From Macquaria australasica (Eukaryota; Chordata; Actinopteri; Centrarchiformes; Percichthyidae): a stretch of DNA of 64,000 nt. The notes beneath the pieces are model-generated. The model saw only the letters and a program-made list of their open reading frames with translations. It was not told where the DNA came from and made no database searches. The position numbers were made by a program, and so were the translations under genes. Location of the stretch: positions 186,001 to 250,000 of the forward strand of contig SEMN01000045.1 in the NCBI GenBank assembly GCA_005408345.1, written 5' to 3'. Within the stretch, counting starts at the first letter, position 1. Each line of letters starts with the position of its first letter. Positions 1 to 14,000 of this stretch are shown in pieces.

Positions 1-769
1 GCTTGGACAAGATGGCACGTGCAGAAAGCGGTCATTCAGGCTGCAGGAACTAGATGCCGCGAGCAAGATGTCAACTAGTTGAAATGAGACGATTTACAGA
101 AGAAGGCCTCCTCAAGCACCCGATACAGTATTTCTTTATGTGTGATGAAGTACACTTTGTCCTCAGAAAACAGTGGCTAGACCCTTGTATCCCAAAAAAA
201 ACAAAAAACTAAGACATGAGGAGGGGTGATTTTCTGAAGTGACAGAGCACTTTGTTCATCTGGACCTTAATGGAGCCTCTCTGTGCTTTACACTGAGGTA
301 CAACAATCACACTGAGTGGTTCCTCACACAGGTTAACAAACGACAAGCTGCACAAAAGATTAAGAAGGACATGGAGAATAAAAAGGAGCACAGTGAATAA
401 ATAATGTTTGACTTTGTCTCTTCTGTTTGGTCTTTTGCTGTTATGAGCTTTCCATCCTGTAAAATGCGAAGAGCTCTGTTGCCACCTGCTGGAGAGATGG
501 CGCAATTAAAGTTTGATCAGAAAACAGAACAAATGTGTCACAGGTGAGAGCAAAACAAAGGTGCAGGTTTCGCTTCAGATTTGGGGGAAAGCAAAAGACA
601 TTTTCTATAGTCTGTGGGTGAAATATTCTGGGCCAGTGGGCTACAAAAGATAATGGCGAGCAGACATGGCAATCACCTATTTTCCTGTACCTCAACAGGG
701 AGACTAAAATGAAATGTACATGCAGGTATGTGATTATTAAAGAAGATACTGGTCAGTGTGAAAGACTTT

Positions 770-1300
770 GTTAGATACGGTGAACATGTTAGCAAACAGC
801 TGCTTATTTACGCATTCAGCAGATACAGAGCAACGTTTTCATTCATTTGGATTCGTGTTTGTTTCCACCTGATGAGTGTAAGTCCAATGTTCACTCTTTT
901 TTTTAGCTCTGTTTTTGGTCTCTACCAACTCCTGAGGGAAATATCTGGCTCTTAAGCAGCAAAATGCTCCACTGTGTTCACCAGCTAGTCGCTAGCTGTG
1001 TCTGTCTGCTGCTTTTGGCTTTTTTTTTTCCGCTGCCTACTGCAGCCAAAAACAACACTGTGAGAGCAGTGAGAGTGAACCAAAACAGTAAAGTTGCAGT
1101 CAGACAGCTAAACAATGAGCTGAAACTCTATAAAGCTCTGTAAAGCCAAGAGGAGAGCTGCAGATTCAGGTGATAATTCTCTCTAGGTTCTTCACTATAA
1201 GCGACAACTTCCACACTGTCACATTGTTTTCACATTGTCATTTGACATTTATTATAAAGTTTTCTTATTACAGCCGCTATAAATGTGATCATATGTCAGT
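770..1300 (+). repeat. dispersed repeat family D, copy 1
   Basis: This stretch is recognisably similar to the reverse complement of about 13928-14395 and, in its second half, to about 49795-50075. Shared landmarks are a block reading as agctctgtttttggtctc, a block ttcaccagctagtcgcta, and gtgagagtgaaccaaaac followed by an aatgagctgaaa-type block. Three diverged copies in 64 kb point to a mobile-element family. No protein is encoded, and I cannot name the family. Confidence 0.6.
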
Positions 1301-1404
1301 GTCTTGTGTCCGCTGCCCCCCTGTGACCAAAACGTGACTGTAGGTTTAAATTCAAATCTGCAGGGCAAACTTAAAATCTGATGTCAGTCCAATTTGTTAT
1401 TAAA

Positions 1405-2710
1405 ATGGGTAATGCTTTAGGTTACAGCCCGTAATTACTCCAGAGTTACAGTGTCACATTTTACATATTTTTCTGTTAGCCTGTCTGTTAATTCATTCAT
1501 TCATTCATGGTCCCCAGACAATAAAGCCTACAGACTTTCATCCTGTTAACATTTTAAATGGTAACGCTTTAGGTTACAGCCCGTAATTACTCCAGAGTTA
1601 CAGTGTCATCTTTTGTACCTACAGTGTACCAGTACAGTACGTACCAAGTAGGTACAGGGGACAGTCATGGAATTAGGGGGTAACAATTCGGGATTTTACA
1701 AAGAATTTATACTTTAGTTATTATACCCTGTAGTTACCCTGTAACTAAATGTAACAAGAGGAGAACTACTACAGCATGCCTAACTTACTCTGTAACTACA
1801 GAGAGCAATATGAGAACAGTTTGTTTTGATTTGATTTGCCTCAAAACATGGAAGAATATTACATTAACTGCACACTTTGCTGTCAGAAGAGTATTAATAT
1901 TAACCATATCCTATATGATTCATACCTGGTGTTTATCTTGCTATATTTGTATTTATTTCCTGGGATGAAAGGAGGCCGTGCACAGAGCTGAGAAAAGGTA
2001 AGCTCGCACCTTGAGGAGCTGTAATGCTGGTCGAACATTATTGCCAGGTAGAAGACTTTCAACATTTTAATGACTTTAAGATTGCAAACGTGGTTACACG
2101 AAACACAAGTGATGGCAGGTGGAGCCACGAGGCCATAAACGAGTGTCTAGTAAGGAAGTTTGCTGGTGAGGTGAACGACAGCTGAGACAGTCTTCAGAGG
2201 CCGACAGTATCCATGACAACACACTGTCCTCTGGACCTTTGTTCCAAAGTAAACGCACAGTTATTTTAAGGACCCCGACATTATAAAGGAACAATGTAGT
2301 TTGCCTGTTGTTGGTAATAAGGTCATTTTAAAATAAAATCCCATCAGATTTATTAAGTGATGCAGAAGTCATCACTCCATCTTCCCTGAAACGTCCAGGA
2401 TTTTGCTCAGGTTTATGGTTACACTGCACCCTGTAATAACAGAATAGGTACCCAGTAGTTAAATAATAACTACAGTATACATTCTCTCTAAATTTCTCCC
2501 AAATGTCCAGATTGTTACTCAGCAGGTCATAAATACTCTGTAATAACAGAATAGACTACAGTATAAATTCTTTGTAAAATCTTGAATTGTTACCCTCTTA
2601 TTCCATGACTGTTCCCCTGTACCTACTTGATACGTACTGTACTGGTACACCGTAAGTACAAAAGATTACACTGTAACTCTGGAGTAATTACACTGTACGT
2701 TGCGGGCGCA
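1405..2710. mobile_element. non-autonomous DNA transposon with long inverted repeats (MITE-like)
   Basis: The left arm (about 1557-1760) and right arm (about 2420-2705) are reverse complements over roughly 200 bases. They share the blocks gtaattactccagagttac, gtaccagtacagtacgta, aagtaggtacaggg and acaaagaatttatact. A third copy of the outermost ~50 bases lies at about 1405-1460, in the same orientation as the left arm. No transposase frame is present, so the element would move only in trans. Motifs of the GTAACTACAGGGTAAC type resemble repeats common in fish genomes, but I did not identify a named family. Confidence 0.65.
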
Positions 2711-3544
2711 GAGAGAGAAAGGGATGCATTTTCTTGCGACAAAAGCCAGGCACCAAATACAATAAAATACAGACATAAACCTGTAACTGCTTCTAAAACT
2801 GCAGAGCAAGTGAAAATGCACTAGAGGTATAAAAGTCAGGGGTTAAAATTCATCCTTACCACAATCTATGCTCATTCGGCAAATTGTATTTTATCCTAAT
2901 CTATATTCCAAAATAACCTCAGGGCTGTTTTCATATCATTTGACCTGAAATAAGTTGCTACATTGTTCCAGCTCTGCTTCTTGATGATTTCTCCCCTTAT
3001 AATGGATCTACAGAAGCAGACTGCATGTGGCAACCAGGAGAATAAAGGTCAACACTGTCAGTGTGTCAGCACTTCAAGAAGAATCCATTAACACCTGCCT
3101 TTACATGGTGGAGCTTCACCAGGTTACAAGCATGTGTTACCGTGTCAGCTACTTGCCGGATCATTGATCCTTCTTTCATTCAGAAACATTTTTGTTGTCT
3201 ACCTCTGCTGTAGGTGCATGAGTTTCTCTGAGATTAATGACATTAATTCTCATATTGCAGGAGGGAACCAAGAGCCCTTCAAGGATCCCTGGGGGCTCCT
3301 GGAATCTACTTGGAGACAGCGATTTGGGGATTTGTTTATTCCCTGTGATGCCACTAGATGTCATACAACCAAACAGCAGCTGTAGCTGCAGTCTAAACAA
3401 GCAGAGTCCGTCTTCATCTGTTAGATTTTACACCCAGTTTAATGGCTAACAAGCGACCACTGCTTCTGAATCTTGAGCACTCGCTCTGATAAAATAGTGC
3501 CTGGATTGATGCCGTGGTGCTTCTAGGAAAAAACAATCATGTGT

Positions 3545-3879
3545 TGAGATCCGTGCGTCATCGGGACCCCGGCGGCGGCGTTGGCCGCGGTGCTTACTGC
3601 TTCTCGGTCGTGCCTCATACCGGAGCGAGGGGGGTCAGTAAGTGCACACACACTTGAGAGAGAGTGTGTGCACCGATCACCGATCAGCGCGTTAAATTGA
3701 ATCCATCAACCAACCAATCCGTCGCGACCGGAGCGCCTCAACCCAGATGACCTCCGGTGTGACGCGTGTCTCCGGTGTGAGTGCGGAGGGAGCAGCGCCG
3801 GAGGAGATGCGCAGATCTGCAGGTACTCTGGCGCTGTCGTAAATAAAGAGTCGGGAGCGAGTCAGCTATCATTAAAGCG
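3545..3879 (+). promoter_or_regulatory. nos1ap: CpG-rich promoter/5'UTR region of nos1ap
   Basis: Base composition changes sharply from the AT-rich flank to a CpG-dense stretch (for example cggcggcggcgttggccgcgg near 3570) that continues to the nos1ap start codon at 3880. This is typical of a vertebrate CpG-island promoter plus 5'UTR. No TATA box is obvious, and the transcription start cannot be fixed from sequence alone. Confidence 0.6.
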
Positions 3880-6800
3880 ATGCCAGGGGTAACCAAGTAC
3901 AATTTAGTGGATGACGCGCACGATTTGAGGATCCCCATGCACAACGAGGAGGTGTTTAAGCATGGGGTCTCCTTCGAGGCAAAGGTAAGGACCCTCTGCA
4001 ACAGATAGCCTACTTTCTGGGTGGCAGGAATGATTTGAGGCTTGAAGACCATCATGTGTCAAACACTGAGATTCGGGCTATTCATGTCACTGCTGCTGTA
4101 TCAACAACCACTGTATGTTTTAACCACATATTTGTGGTGTTTATTGACCTCATAATACTTGGATTTTTGTCTGCTTTGCATGACTTTGACATGTTTGTCA
4201 TTTAATCATGTTTGACCTTATACTTGCACCGAGAACTGTTGCTTTAACTGATAACTTGATGAACGCTGACATAATTTATTTCCGTTATATAATTCTTTGA
4301 CAGACCTGTGACAAGTGCAGAGCAATCATATGACAGTTTTTACATTTTTGTCTTTGGCTTCTGGCACCCAGCAAAAATCAGTGTAATGGGGCTGCAACTA
4401 ACGATTATTTTCATTAGTGATTGATTCTTTTCTCAATTAATCGAATAGTGTTTGATCTATGAAACATCAGAAAACTGTGAAAAATGCCCATCACATTTAG
4501 TGATCAAATGTCTTGTTTTGTTCGACCAACAGCCAAAATCCAAAAATATTCAATTTACTATAATGTATCATCGTCAGCAAATTAGCAAATTTGAGAAGCT
4601 GGAACCATCAAATATTTGATATTTTTGATGGAATATTGCCTTAACTTAATTTTCTGACAATCAACTAATTGATTAATCAATTAATCAACTAATTGTTGCA
4701 GCTCTGGAGTGTAATGATTTCCTCAAAGAGGAGAATATTTCCTAAAGTGTGTGGAAAAAGTGGTCAAAACTACAAAGAAAATAAACAATCCTCCAGTCCA
4801 GCACTCCCCAAGCAATCAGTGGCATTCATTCCCTCTAACTGCCAATCTTTAAACCTTTCTCTTACGTTTTGCAGTACATTGGCAGTTTGGAGGTGGGTCG
4901 CCCCGGAAGCCGAATGGAGATAGTCGCTGCAATGAGGAGAATCAGAGTAAGACACCTAAATATAGGACTTCCCTGAACCAGACCACTGAACTTGACCCCT
5001 GTGACAATAGCAGTCCGAACACATTAACAATGACCCAGCAGTTGGTGGTGGTGCATGCACATTAATCCTCTCTGTCTCTCCTGTGTTTTATGTCTCACCT
5101 TGTGCACGGAGCTCACAGGATCCTTACTCCCCTCGACATCCTCCTTTACACATAAATCACTAGTCTGCACAAAACTACACACTCAGGCAGATTCATTGGG
5201 CTGTCAGGAGCGGTTTGAATCCTGGCATGATTCATGGGGCAGATTTTATGGCTGAGGAGAGATACAGCATGCAGGTTTATATGCGATACCATTAGAAAAA
5301 CCAACAGCTCTCGAGCCTCCCTGTCCCTCTCCCAGACGGGGCCACTGGAAACACTGCGATGCACATCACTGCAGCGTTACAGAGAAGCACAGGGAGGAGA
5401 GGATTTAGCTGCTTGTCAGCTGTTGGATCTGATCTAACAACCAAGTTATGGTGTCACTCAGAGGTCAGCCACATCCCCAGTGACACCCAGGAAAGGATTT
5501 ATCCTGATCCTGATCCTGATCCCTCGTGTGAAGTGCAGTATAATGGCCATTTGATTGTACTGGCAAAGATTAAGTGAGGCTGTATGTCTGAATGTCCTCA
5601 CTGACATATCATTTAGGAATCTTAATTCTCTCTGAATTTTTTTTTTTGTTTAGATTTTTACATTTTTTCTCATAGTGCATTATAAAAGTGCTTGCCAGCT
5701 GGTTTGAGTAACACTTTCAATACAGCAGCTCAAAATGGAAAAAATATACCCACACAAAGCACAAGGCTATTGAAGACCTCGCTGGCCAAGTCTATGCATT
5801 GTATCTCTTTTCATCTGTCCCTGAAACAAACAAATTTTAATAAAATTTCTTTGTCATGTGGCTCTCATCTAAAAGCAATGTTTGCAAAAATGCTTTTCTG
5901 CAAGGCTTCAAAGCAAAAGTAATAGATTGAAGGAGATAAGTAAAATAGAAGAAAAGAAAATGCATTAAGACAAATAAATATTTAAATAGAAATGCAGTAA
6001 GCAACATGATATTAAATGTGGGTGAGATGAAAAATTGATAAAAGCATGTTCGTAAAAAGAGTCAGGGCTGTTTGTGAGCTCTGTAATGGCACAGTAATTA
6101 AGGGTCTCTCCTTCTGAATATTCAAAAGCTAACTTGTCTTTTAGGTCGGATTGACACAACCTGTAGAGTACTAGTCATGCTTGGGGGCAGCGTTAGTCTG
6201 AGTTAGGTTCAGGCTGATGTGCATGCGTGAAAATGTAGCATGAACACTTCCCGTGTTCCACTTCATCGCCCTCTGACAGCAGCATGTGTGGAGATGGATG
6301 GTCCTCTTGTCCCAGTGTACGCAGGGCTGCGTTAGCCTGGATAACACACACCCGTTTCGGGAGTTGTGTCCTTCACCTGAGCATCCACACTCCCGACTGC
6401 ATGTGGAGGAAAACTCCCACACAACAACAAGACGGATGAACTAGATAAGAGCGTATGACAAGGAATAAGGGCCCAGTGAATCTTCTAGTGAGGTGCTTTT
6501 TCACAGGTCGCAGGCTTATAGACAAACTGCTCCAGATTCATTAGAGCTAAAATCACCAGATATGACTTGTCATGTTGGCAACAATGATGCCTTTTCTTCC
6601 TGTGAGATTTGTTTCGTTTTGAAATGTCAATATAAGAGTGAGAAGACAGCTCCAACCAATCCTGCTGAAAATAAAAGACAGCGCTGGGTTGATATTTTCA
6701 TACAAAGCAAATAAACGAGAGAGAATATCCAAGTCTGTCAAGCAGAGCGGGTGACGGTTCGTTCTCTGAAGAAGAAGGTGATTTCACAGAACTTCATCTG

Positions 6801-9800
6801 ATCAATTAATCATCTGATGTTGGACTGTGTGTTTTGAAAGCGAGGCGCGTTATTTCACATAAATTCTGCTTGTTCTTAGATCTCTGGGCCCTGATATTTG
6901 GAGTCTGCTAGAGCCTGCGGTGGAAACAGAGGCTACAGGCTCTAGCATTAATCATGGAGAGGGATGAAAGTGTCCCACACATGTCTGTCTCCCTCTGGGA
7001 AGTCTGCCTTTGAAAGCTTAAACAGATACTGACAGTTTCTCAGTGTTTACTCAATCTCAGATTTCCCCCTAAGAAGACGATAGTTAAAAATATCTTCCTG
7101 TCTGCACGATCCCTTCTCTCTTTTCCAGTATATCGTTTATCTTGTGTAAAGAGCTCCATCTCAGCGGGCCCATGTGATATTTTATGCTAGTCACACCACG
7201 TAGCATATTAATCTGTTTGGTTTGAATTCACTTTTGGATTAATTTTTTTTTGGCCGCGTTAATTTGAACATCATTTTCCCTCCACAGTATGAATTCAAGC
7301 TGAAGAACATAAAGAAAAAGAAGGTCAACATTGTCGTATCCACTGATTCTATCAAAGTGATTTTGCGCAAAAAGAAGAAGGTCAGTCCTGCAAAATGTGA
7401 CTTTATTTGAATTTTATCTTTTGTCTTTTCAAACAAGCCTTTGTCACCGTCAACCCGTGTGTTTTTTGTGTTTAACAGAGAAAAGGGTGGTCATGGGATG
7501 AGAATACCACCTTGGTGACACAGGATCCCATCTACAGGTAGGGCCCTCTTGGTGGTATCACATTTAAAAACAAGGACACGAAAGCCAAATAACCAGCTAG
7601 TAACCAACTCTTCCTTTTAACAGGATCTTCTATGTCTCACATGATGCCCAAGACCTGAAGATCTTCAGCTACATAGCGAGAGATGGCCAGAGCAACGTTT
7701 TCCGCTGCAATGTGTTCAAGTCGAAGAGGAAAGTAGGTTTAATTCCCCATGAAGTAAAAATGCTTAAAAGATAAGTGATGCTACCAGTGATAGCATAAGT
7801 AATAAGCCTAATAGCTTATTTCTCTGTGTCATAGAGCTTCATTGTTGTCCAAAAACTATTAAAAAACACACCAATGAGACACACTGCCAATCAGTCTCAC
7901 ACACACTGGAAGAAAACCAAGACTCACAACTCACTAAAGCACCAAATCCGCTGCTGAAAATAGTCCCCAATGAAGACACTATCTACTGTTTGAGTGATGT
8001 TTGCTAAAAACTACAGTACACAGGATTATTTCTTGGCCGGGTGCAGGAACTTCCCAGAGTCTTGTCATCACCATTTAGGTTACACTTCTGTTTTCTGTAC
8101 AGATTAAACAAGATACAGAGATGTGATGTATTAATTAGTGAGCTTTAAATGTGCTTATAGGAGGATTTTGTCACCTCTTGGACAGGCTGGCTGTTTCCTT
8201 TCTTTGTGCTAAGCTAACAGCTGGCAGTAGCTTTATATTAGCATACAGACATCAGAGTGGCATCAATTTTCTCATCTAACTCTCGGCAAAAAAAAAAAAA
8301 TGTACGTCTTCAGTAGGAATGAACATGCTTGGGGCTGAGAGCAACAGGGCAGGATGGGGAAGGTGCAGTGTATAGAGATACACATTGTTGGTTTTAATAT
8401 TGTCAAGGATTTTGTTGACATTTACAAAGTACAAAATATCTCCAGCTTTATCCTTTAAGTGGACTGCAAACATCTATGACACAGCAAGTCAGTCACTGCG
8501 ATTTGTTTTCAGCTCCATGCTCTGTGCATAGCTTCTAATGACGGCATTATGCTCATTGTCTCAGTGATGTATAGTCCTGTTGAACCTCACAACCTCAGAG
8601 AGTCAGACCCCTCGTGTGTGTTGTAGCAAAATGCTTATGAAAATGAATGACATGTTCATCTCCAATCTCCACATATCTGCATATCAAGCAGAGACATTTT
8701 TTTCCCTCCATGACAAAGACAGAGCATCAGTGAGGTTGACTCCCATCCCTTCACCATGGATACCAGACAGAGTGACTTAGTGAAGCTGAATACTAATCAT
8801 CCGGGTGGGAAGAGAAAAGAAGAGAGGGGCTTTTTCACTCCGCACTTAAAGACATTTTCACCACTGCGGAACGAACACCCACCGCATTGTCAGGGACACG
8901 GCCAGGGGTGCCTCGCCACCTCCCCGGGGCTGCGGCCTTATCTGGGCGTTGCAGACCAAGCATGTGTGCTGAGTAGGAGGAGATGGACAAGCCGATAAGA
9001 GATTTGATTTATTTTCATCACGGCATGTTGCGGCCCAGCAGGGCTTAGATGTCAGCTCCGTACATCAACAGAGCCTTTTTGTGTTTGTCTTTGGGAGGGC
9101 TGGTAGTTTAAAACAAAATTACATTTTTTATTGATAGAGCAAACTAATCAATTTCATGACTTTTTTCCTGCATTATTTATTTATTTATTTATTGCTATTT
9201 CACTTGATTGAACTACTTTTGAGCTTGAGTTACCTTGACATATTGACTGAATGCCTTGAGGCAGGATGATCCACCAGAGGCAGACAGTACTTCATATTCA
9301 TATTTCAACGCTGCTTCTGCCGCTGTTCAATATAGAAAACACAAAAGCTCACCTTTGGTGAGATTAAGGAAGGACATGGTGGATAAAGTGTAATTCCAGT
9401 GGATTTAGGATGCTGCCACTGGACTGCATATTAGGGCTTTAAGGAAAAAAGATACCTTGAAATCGATCAGGGAAGTGCTGGTGTCTCAAAGGCCACATTA
9501 AATTGTCTTGCCTGTGTGTTCAGCTTAAGAAACACTGATACCCAAACTGTACAGAATTTTAAAAAGGCTGTTAGGCTTAGCTTAGTATAAAGACTGGTGC
9601 TGTGTCTCAATTTGGATACTTCCGTTAGTACACTTACATGCAGTACACTGTGCACACTATGTACTTACTTGTGTAGTGCGTTCATTTTGACAGGGTAGTA
9701 TTGTTTCAATTCAAACACGGCACTTACCTGAAATGACGATCGCAACATTTGACCGCTTCTTCTTCTTCTTTTTAATGGCAAATTGCAACCGGGAGCATTA

Positions 9801-11013
9801 TCACCAACATTTTACCGCGATTGCCGCACACCAAAATATCTGCCAGCTTGTTTGCTCACTTGTCTTGAATTAAGTGTGATTAAAAATGAATAAAAATGAA
9901 TAAAAATGAACGCGTTTTTACTTATAGCTGAAACAATCGCAACCACGGCCGTAATTTTCATACGTTGGTGGTCCTCCCCTTCTGCTACGTAGCCAAGATG
10001 GCGACCGTTGAGGGTGAGACGTGTGCAGCTATCCACACTCAACTTTTTGACAAAGCTGGAAAAAAAAAACATGTTACCCCATAAAACCACAACTTGCCAT
10101 TTATACACTTGACACTCCATGGATTAAGATATAACTTGCTAGTTAGTGAGCTTTAGAGGTGCTGGTAGGAGGATTGTGTTACCTTTGGGCAGAGCTAGGC
10201 TAGCTGTTTCCAGTCTTTGTGCTAAAATAAGCTTACCATCTCCTGGCTGTAGCTACATATTTAACATACAGACATGAGAGTGGTATCAGTCTTCTCAACT
10301 AACTCGGATGAGCCCATTTCCCAAAAAGGCTAACTATTCCTTTAATATCACTAAAGTTTTTTGTTTTGTTTTTGTTTTTTTGGGCATGGGTCACATATTG
10401 TCACAAATTAAAACAGCGGGTACAGTACATACTGTATTTGCATGAGATATCCATTAACAAAATCCTGACTTCAGGATCCAGTAGCTAATTTTAGAGTTAT
10501 TGCAAATTAAACTGTCCCTGATTGTTGACCCACCTACTGAGCCTCCTGCAATAACAACAAACTTTATCTTCACTCCCTCTGCCATCAACGTTACTTGCCT
10601 CTGAAATAGACCAATCCATCACTGTGGCAGCCGAATGTATGCAGAGCAGACAGACAAGGACATGCAGCTGAAGCTCTGTGCTCGTAATATCTTCTGACTT
10701 TAATCTGGTGTCCGTCTCCCCTCCTGCTTCCCTCTGTCTTCATTTTTCACCTCCCTTTCTGCCCCAACACTCCCCATTTTCTTCCTCCTGCTATCGTGCC
10801 TATTTTTCATCTTCTTTCTCTTTACCTGTGCACAAATGCACACACACACACACACTCTCATTCATCTCTCCACTTTTCTCTCAACACCTTTGGCATCTCG
10901 TTTTCTCCCCTGCTGTGTCCCTTCATTTTTTGCATCCTCCCTTACTGTGCTCCTGCTGCTGCTTCCCCCGCCCCTGCTCTCAAAACCCTAACACACACAC
11001 ACACGCACGCACG

Positions 11014-11064
<51 letters not shown>

Positions 11065-14000
11065 TTTCTCTGTGTCCTCCCTTATAGTCTCAGGCCATGA
11101 GGATCGTGCGGACGGTGGGTCAGGCGTTCGATGTGTGTCACCAGCTGACCCTGCAGCAGAAAAGCGATGACCAGGAGGATGAGGAGGGGAAGGCGGAGGA
11201 ATCGGAGGCAGTGCCAGGTAACTCACACCTACACACAAGCATACACACAAAATTGCATCCACCAATCCAGTACCCTCTCCCTCGCGTCTCTGTCTCTCTC
11301 CTTCCCGTTCTCCTTCTGTCACGCACACACAAACTCCTTTCTTCTCCTCACACAGCAACACACAAACTCCCCAGGCCTCCTCTTCCTCTCTCCCTCTTGA
11401 TTTCTGTCTCTCACAAACAAAAACCCCGAGCGCCTGCAGAAACAAACAGTGGCAACTGAGCACACCTCTCAGAGAAAAGATGTCATTATCCACCACCGCC
11501 GATAGCTTTTTTCAGCAGTTTGCCACGCTGCAGCTGCAGATTGGTTTTGGTGAGTCGTGCGAGCCATTGATCAAAGACCTTGTGAGGGCTCCTGCCAGCT
11601 CTTTGCCTGCTGCTGCTGCTGCTGCTGCTGCTGTCACTGCCCTTAGATATGTTGCAAAATATGAAGCTCAATGTAGAAACAGCATGAAAATCCCCCCTTA
11701 TATTTATCTGGTCTCTCTGCAGCAAAGAAGAGGTTTGCACTGTCAGAGGAGACTGACCTTGAAGCCACTACAGAGGAGAGCATTGAGTGTGTCTCTTCGT
11801 CAGACCTGGAGAAGAGCAAAAAGGACGAGGCCCTCGGTAACGACGGCAAGGTAGCGTATAGAAGTTGTCCTTGATCATTTCAGTGTCGCTCATACAAATC
11901 CCCGCTATTGTCTCACTCCATCAGAAACACAGGAAGTTTTGGAAACCCTGCGGAGATTAAGCTAACCCTGCAAAGTGTAATTTACCGATGCTTTTGGCAC
12001 CACTCTGTATGACACAGCAGCTCAAATATAGGGCTGCAACTAACACATTTTCATTATCAATTATCATTATAAATGACATTTATTTTCTTAATTAATTAAT
12101 TCATCATTTGGTCCAGAAAGTGCCAGAATATAGTGAAAAATGCCCCTTGCAATTTCCCAAAACTCAAAACAACTTTTGTACTCTTGTGCGACCAACAGCC
12201 CCAAAGCCAAAAATCTTCCATTTATGTTAAGATAAATCTTTATTGATCCCCAGTGCAGAAATTGGGTTGTTGCAGCAGCACAATGACAGCAGTACAGATA
12301 AGCATAGAGGTAAAAGAATAAATAATAGAGATATATAAAAACTAAAATAAAACATCCAAAAACACCACAACTAAAATGTTGCAGCGGCACAAATAAGCGT
12401 ACATAAAGAAAGCAGACAAGAAAGTCAATCAAATCCAAAAATAAGTCACTGTGACGAGCGAGCAGCTGCGACAGGCTGCCTTTGGCACTATGCCCAAGAA
12501 GACAAAAAAAAAAATCAGCAAATATTCACATTTGAGAGGCAACAACCTGTAAATATTTGACATTTTTGTTTAACAAATGACTGAAGTTTAGGAGTACTAC
12601 TCAGACTGTGAAAACTGTTGTATTAATGTCTTCTCTGCATCTGGAGGAGCTTTCTAAAGTTTGACAAAATAACCCTGATGATGTCATAGTGATGTCATCA
12701 GGGTCATCTGGACAGAACAGAAAGTTTGCTTTACAAACCGGGGGTTTTGATTTTGAAAAACGTGGGTGTTTACCGGGCAGGGAGGATCTAATGAAAGATG
12801 CTATCAAGTTGCATTAAGGGAAATGTAGTTTGACCCATACTAGGGACTGAAAGTCAGAATATCGTAGCCTCTGATGAAAGTTGGTCCGCGATGTGAAATA
12901 CTAAATCTCTGTAGTCTGCTTCTGAACTTTCTTATTTCAAGTTCCCTCTTCCACCCAGACATGACACAAACAAGCTGTTTGATCAGTCTCTCTGCTGCAT
13001 TTACATATGTTCATTTCCTTCAGACGAAACATCTGATAAACAGGATGTAGTTTTGGCAGAGCATATTTTGGCAGAGAGATTTTGATCTAAAAAGTCAAAA
13101 ATGTCCTGTTGATAAGTAATTCTCGAAGGCTCACAGCTCACAGAGGATCACGATGAAAGTTTGGCCTCAGATCAGAAAATTGCCACAGAGGGATGTATAG
13201 CGAGCAACCGCGTCTTTGAGGCTTGTTTGTGCAGTAATGCTCCACGAGGCTCTCTCCAATATTGATGTGATCATATAGCGAGATTTTCTAGCGTGGCTCT
13301 GCTAATCCTGAGATGCCGAACAAGCGGCTATCTGCTCTGCCATCTGCTATTCCAACCAAGTCTCTGTGGCACTGTCAGCGTTATTACTCAAGAGATGGCG
13401 AGTGGTTGAATGGATATTACATCTAATTACATGGTTACCTGAGAACAGGGAAATTAGCTTTATTTTGTCAATAGTTAATGCATTTCTGCCACACTAAAAC
13501 AGCAGTATTTTATATGTGCAGATCTCTCCCTCTCCTGTGTGTAATTTGAAGGTCAAGTGTCCTTCACAGTCAGGTATTAATGACAACAGAGTCCACCATA
13601 TTGATCCCCCATCTCAGATATGACAGATAAGTCATGTCCTTCATGGCTGCTCTTCCCACAGCAGCACTCTAACATAATTGTGTGAGTCATAATTCCTGTG
13701 GTCGAACCATCTAACAGCAGCCCGCCCAGTCAATCTGTAGATCTATTTATAGATTCCACTGATTGAATCCCCATTAAAACACCGTCTTCACAATTAGATT
13801 GAGTGATGCTACTCTGTATTTTGTATTCGACCACAGATTTAGTTGAGTACAGTACAGCTTGACTGATTTATCATGCTTGTGTTGTGGATCCTCAATCAAA
13901 GTGCTCCCACCTCTTTAAATGACTTAAAGCTGCTATAATCAATATCTTTATATTAACAATGGATCAAATGGCTACGTGTACGTGAAAGGAGTCGCTCATA

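Larger units (their letters stand above)
1..3540. other. intergenic region upstream of nos1ap
   Basis: I recognise no gene here. All open frames are short, lack splice-site support and resemble no protein I know. The stretch holds a dispersed repeat at about 770-1300 and a long inverted-repeat element at about 1405-2710, both listed separately. The rest is AT-rich and unremarkable until the sequence turns CpG-rich near 3550, just before nos1ap. Confidence 0.6.

Noticed and set aside
441..695. 84-codon - strand frame in the left intergenic region
   Set aside because: No similarity, splice signals or promoter context; the length is expected by chance.
10678..11500. Several overlapping open frames of 120-184 codons on both strands
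   Set aside because: They run through CA microsatellites and pyrimidine-rich intron sequence; only the nos1ap exon at 11088-11217 is real here.
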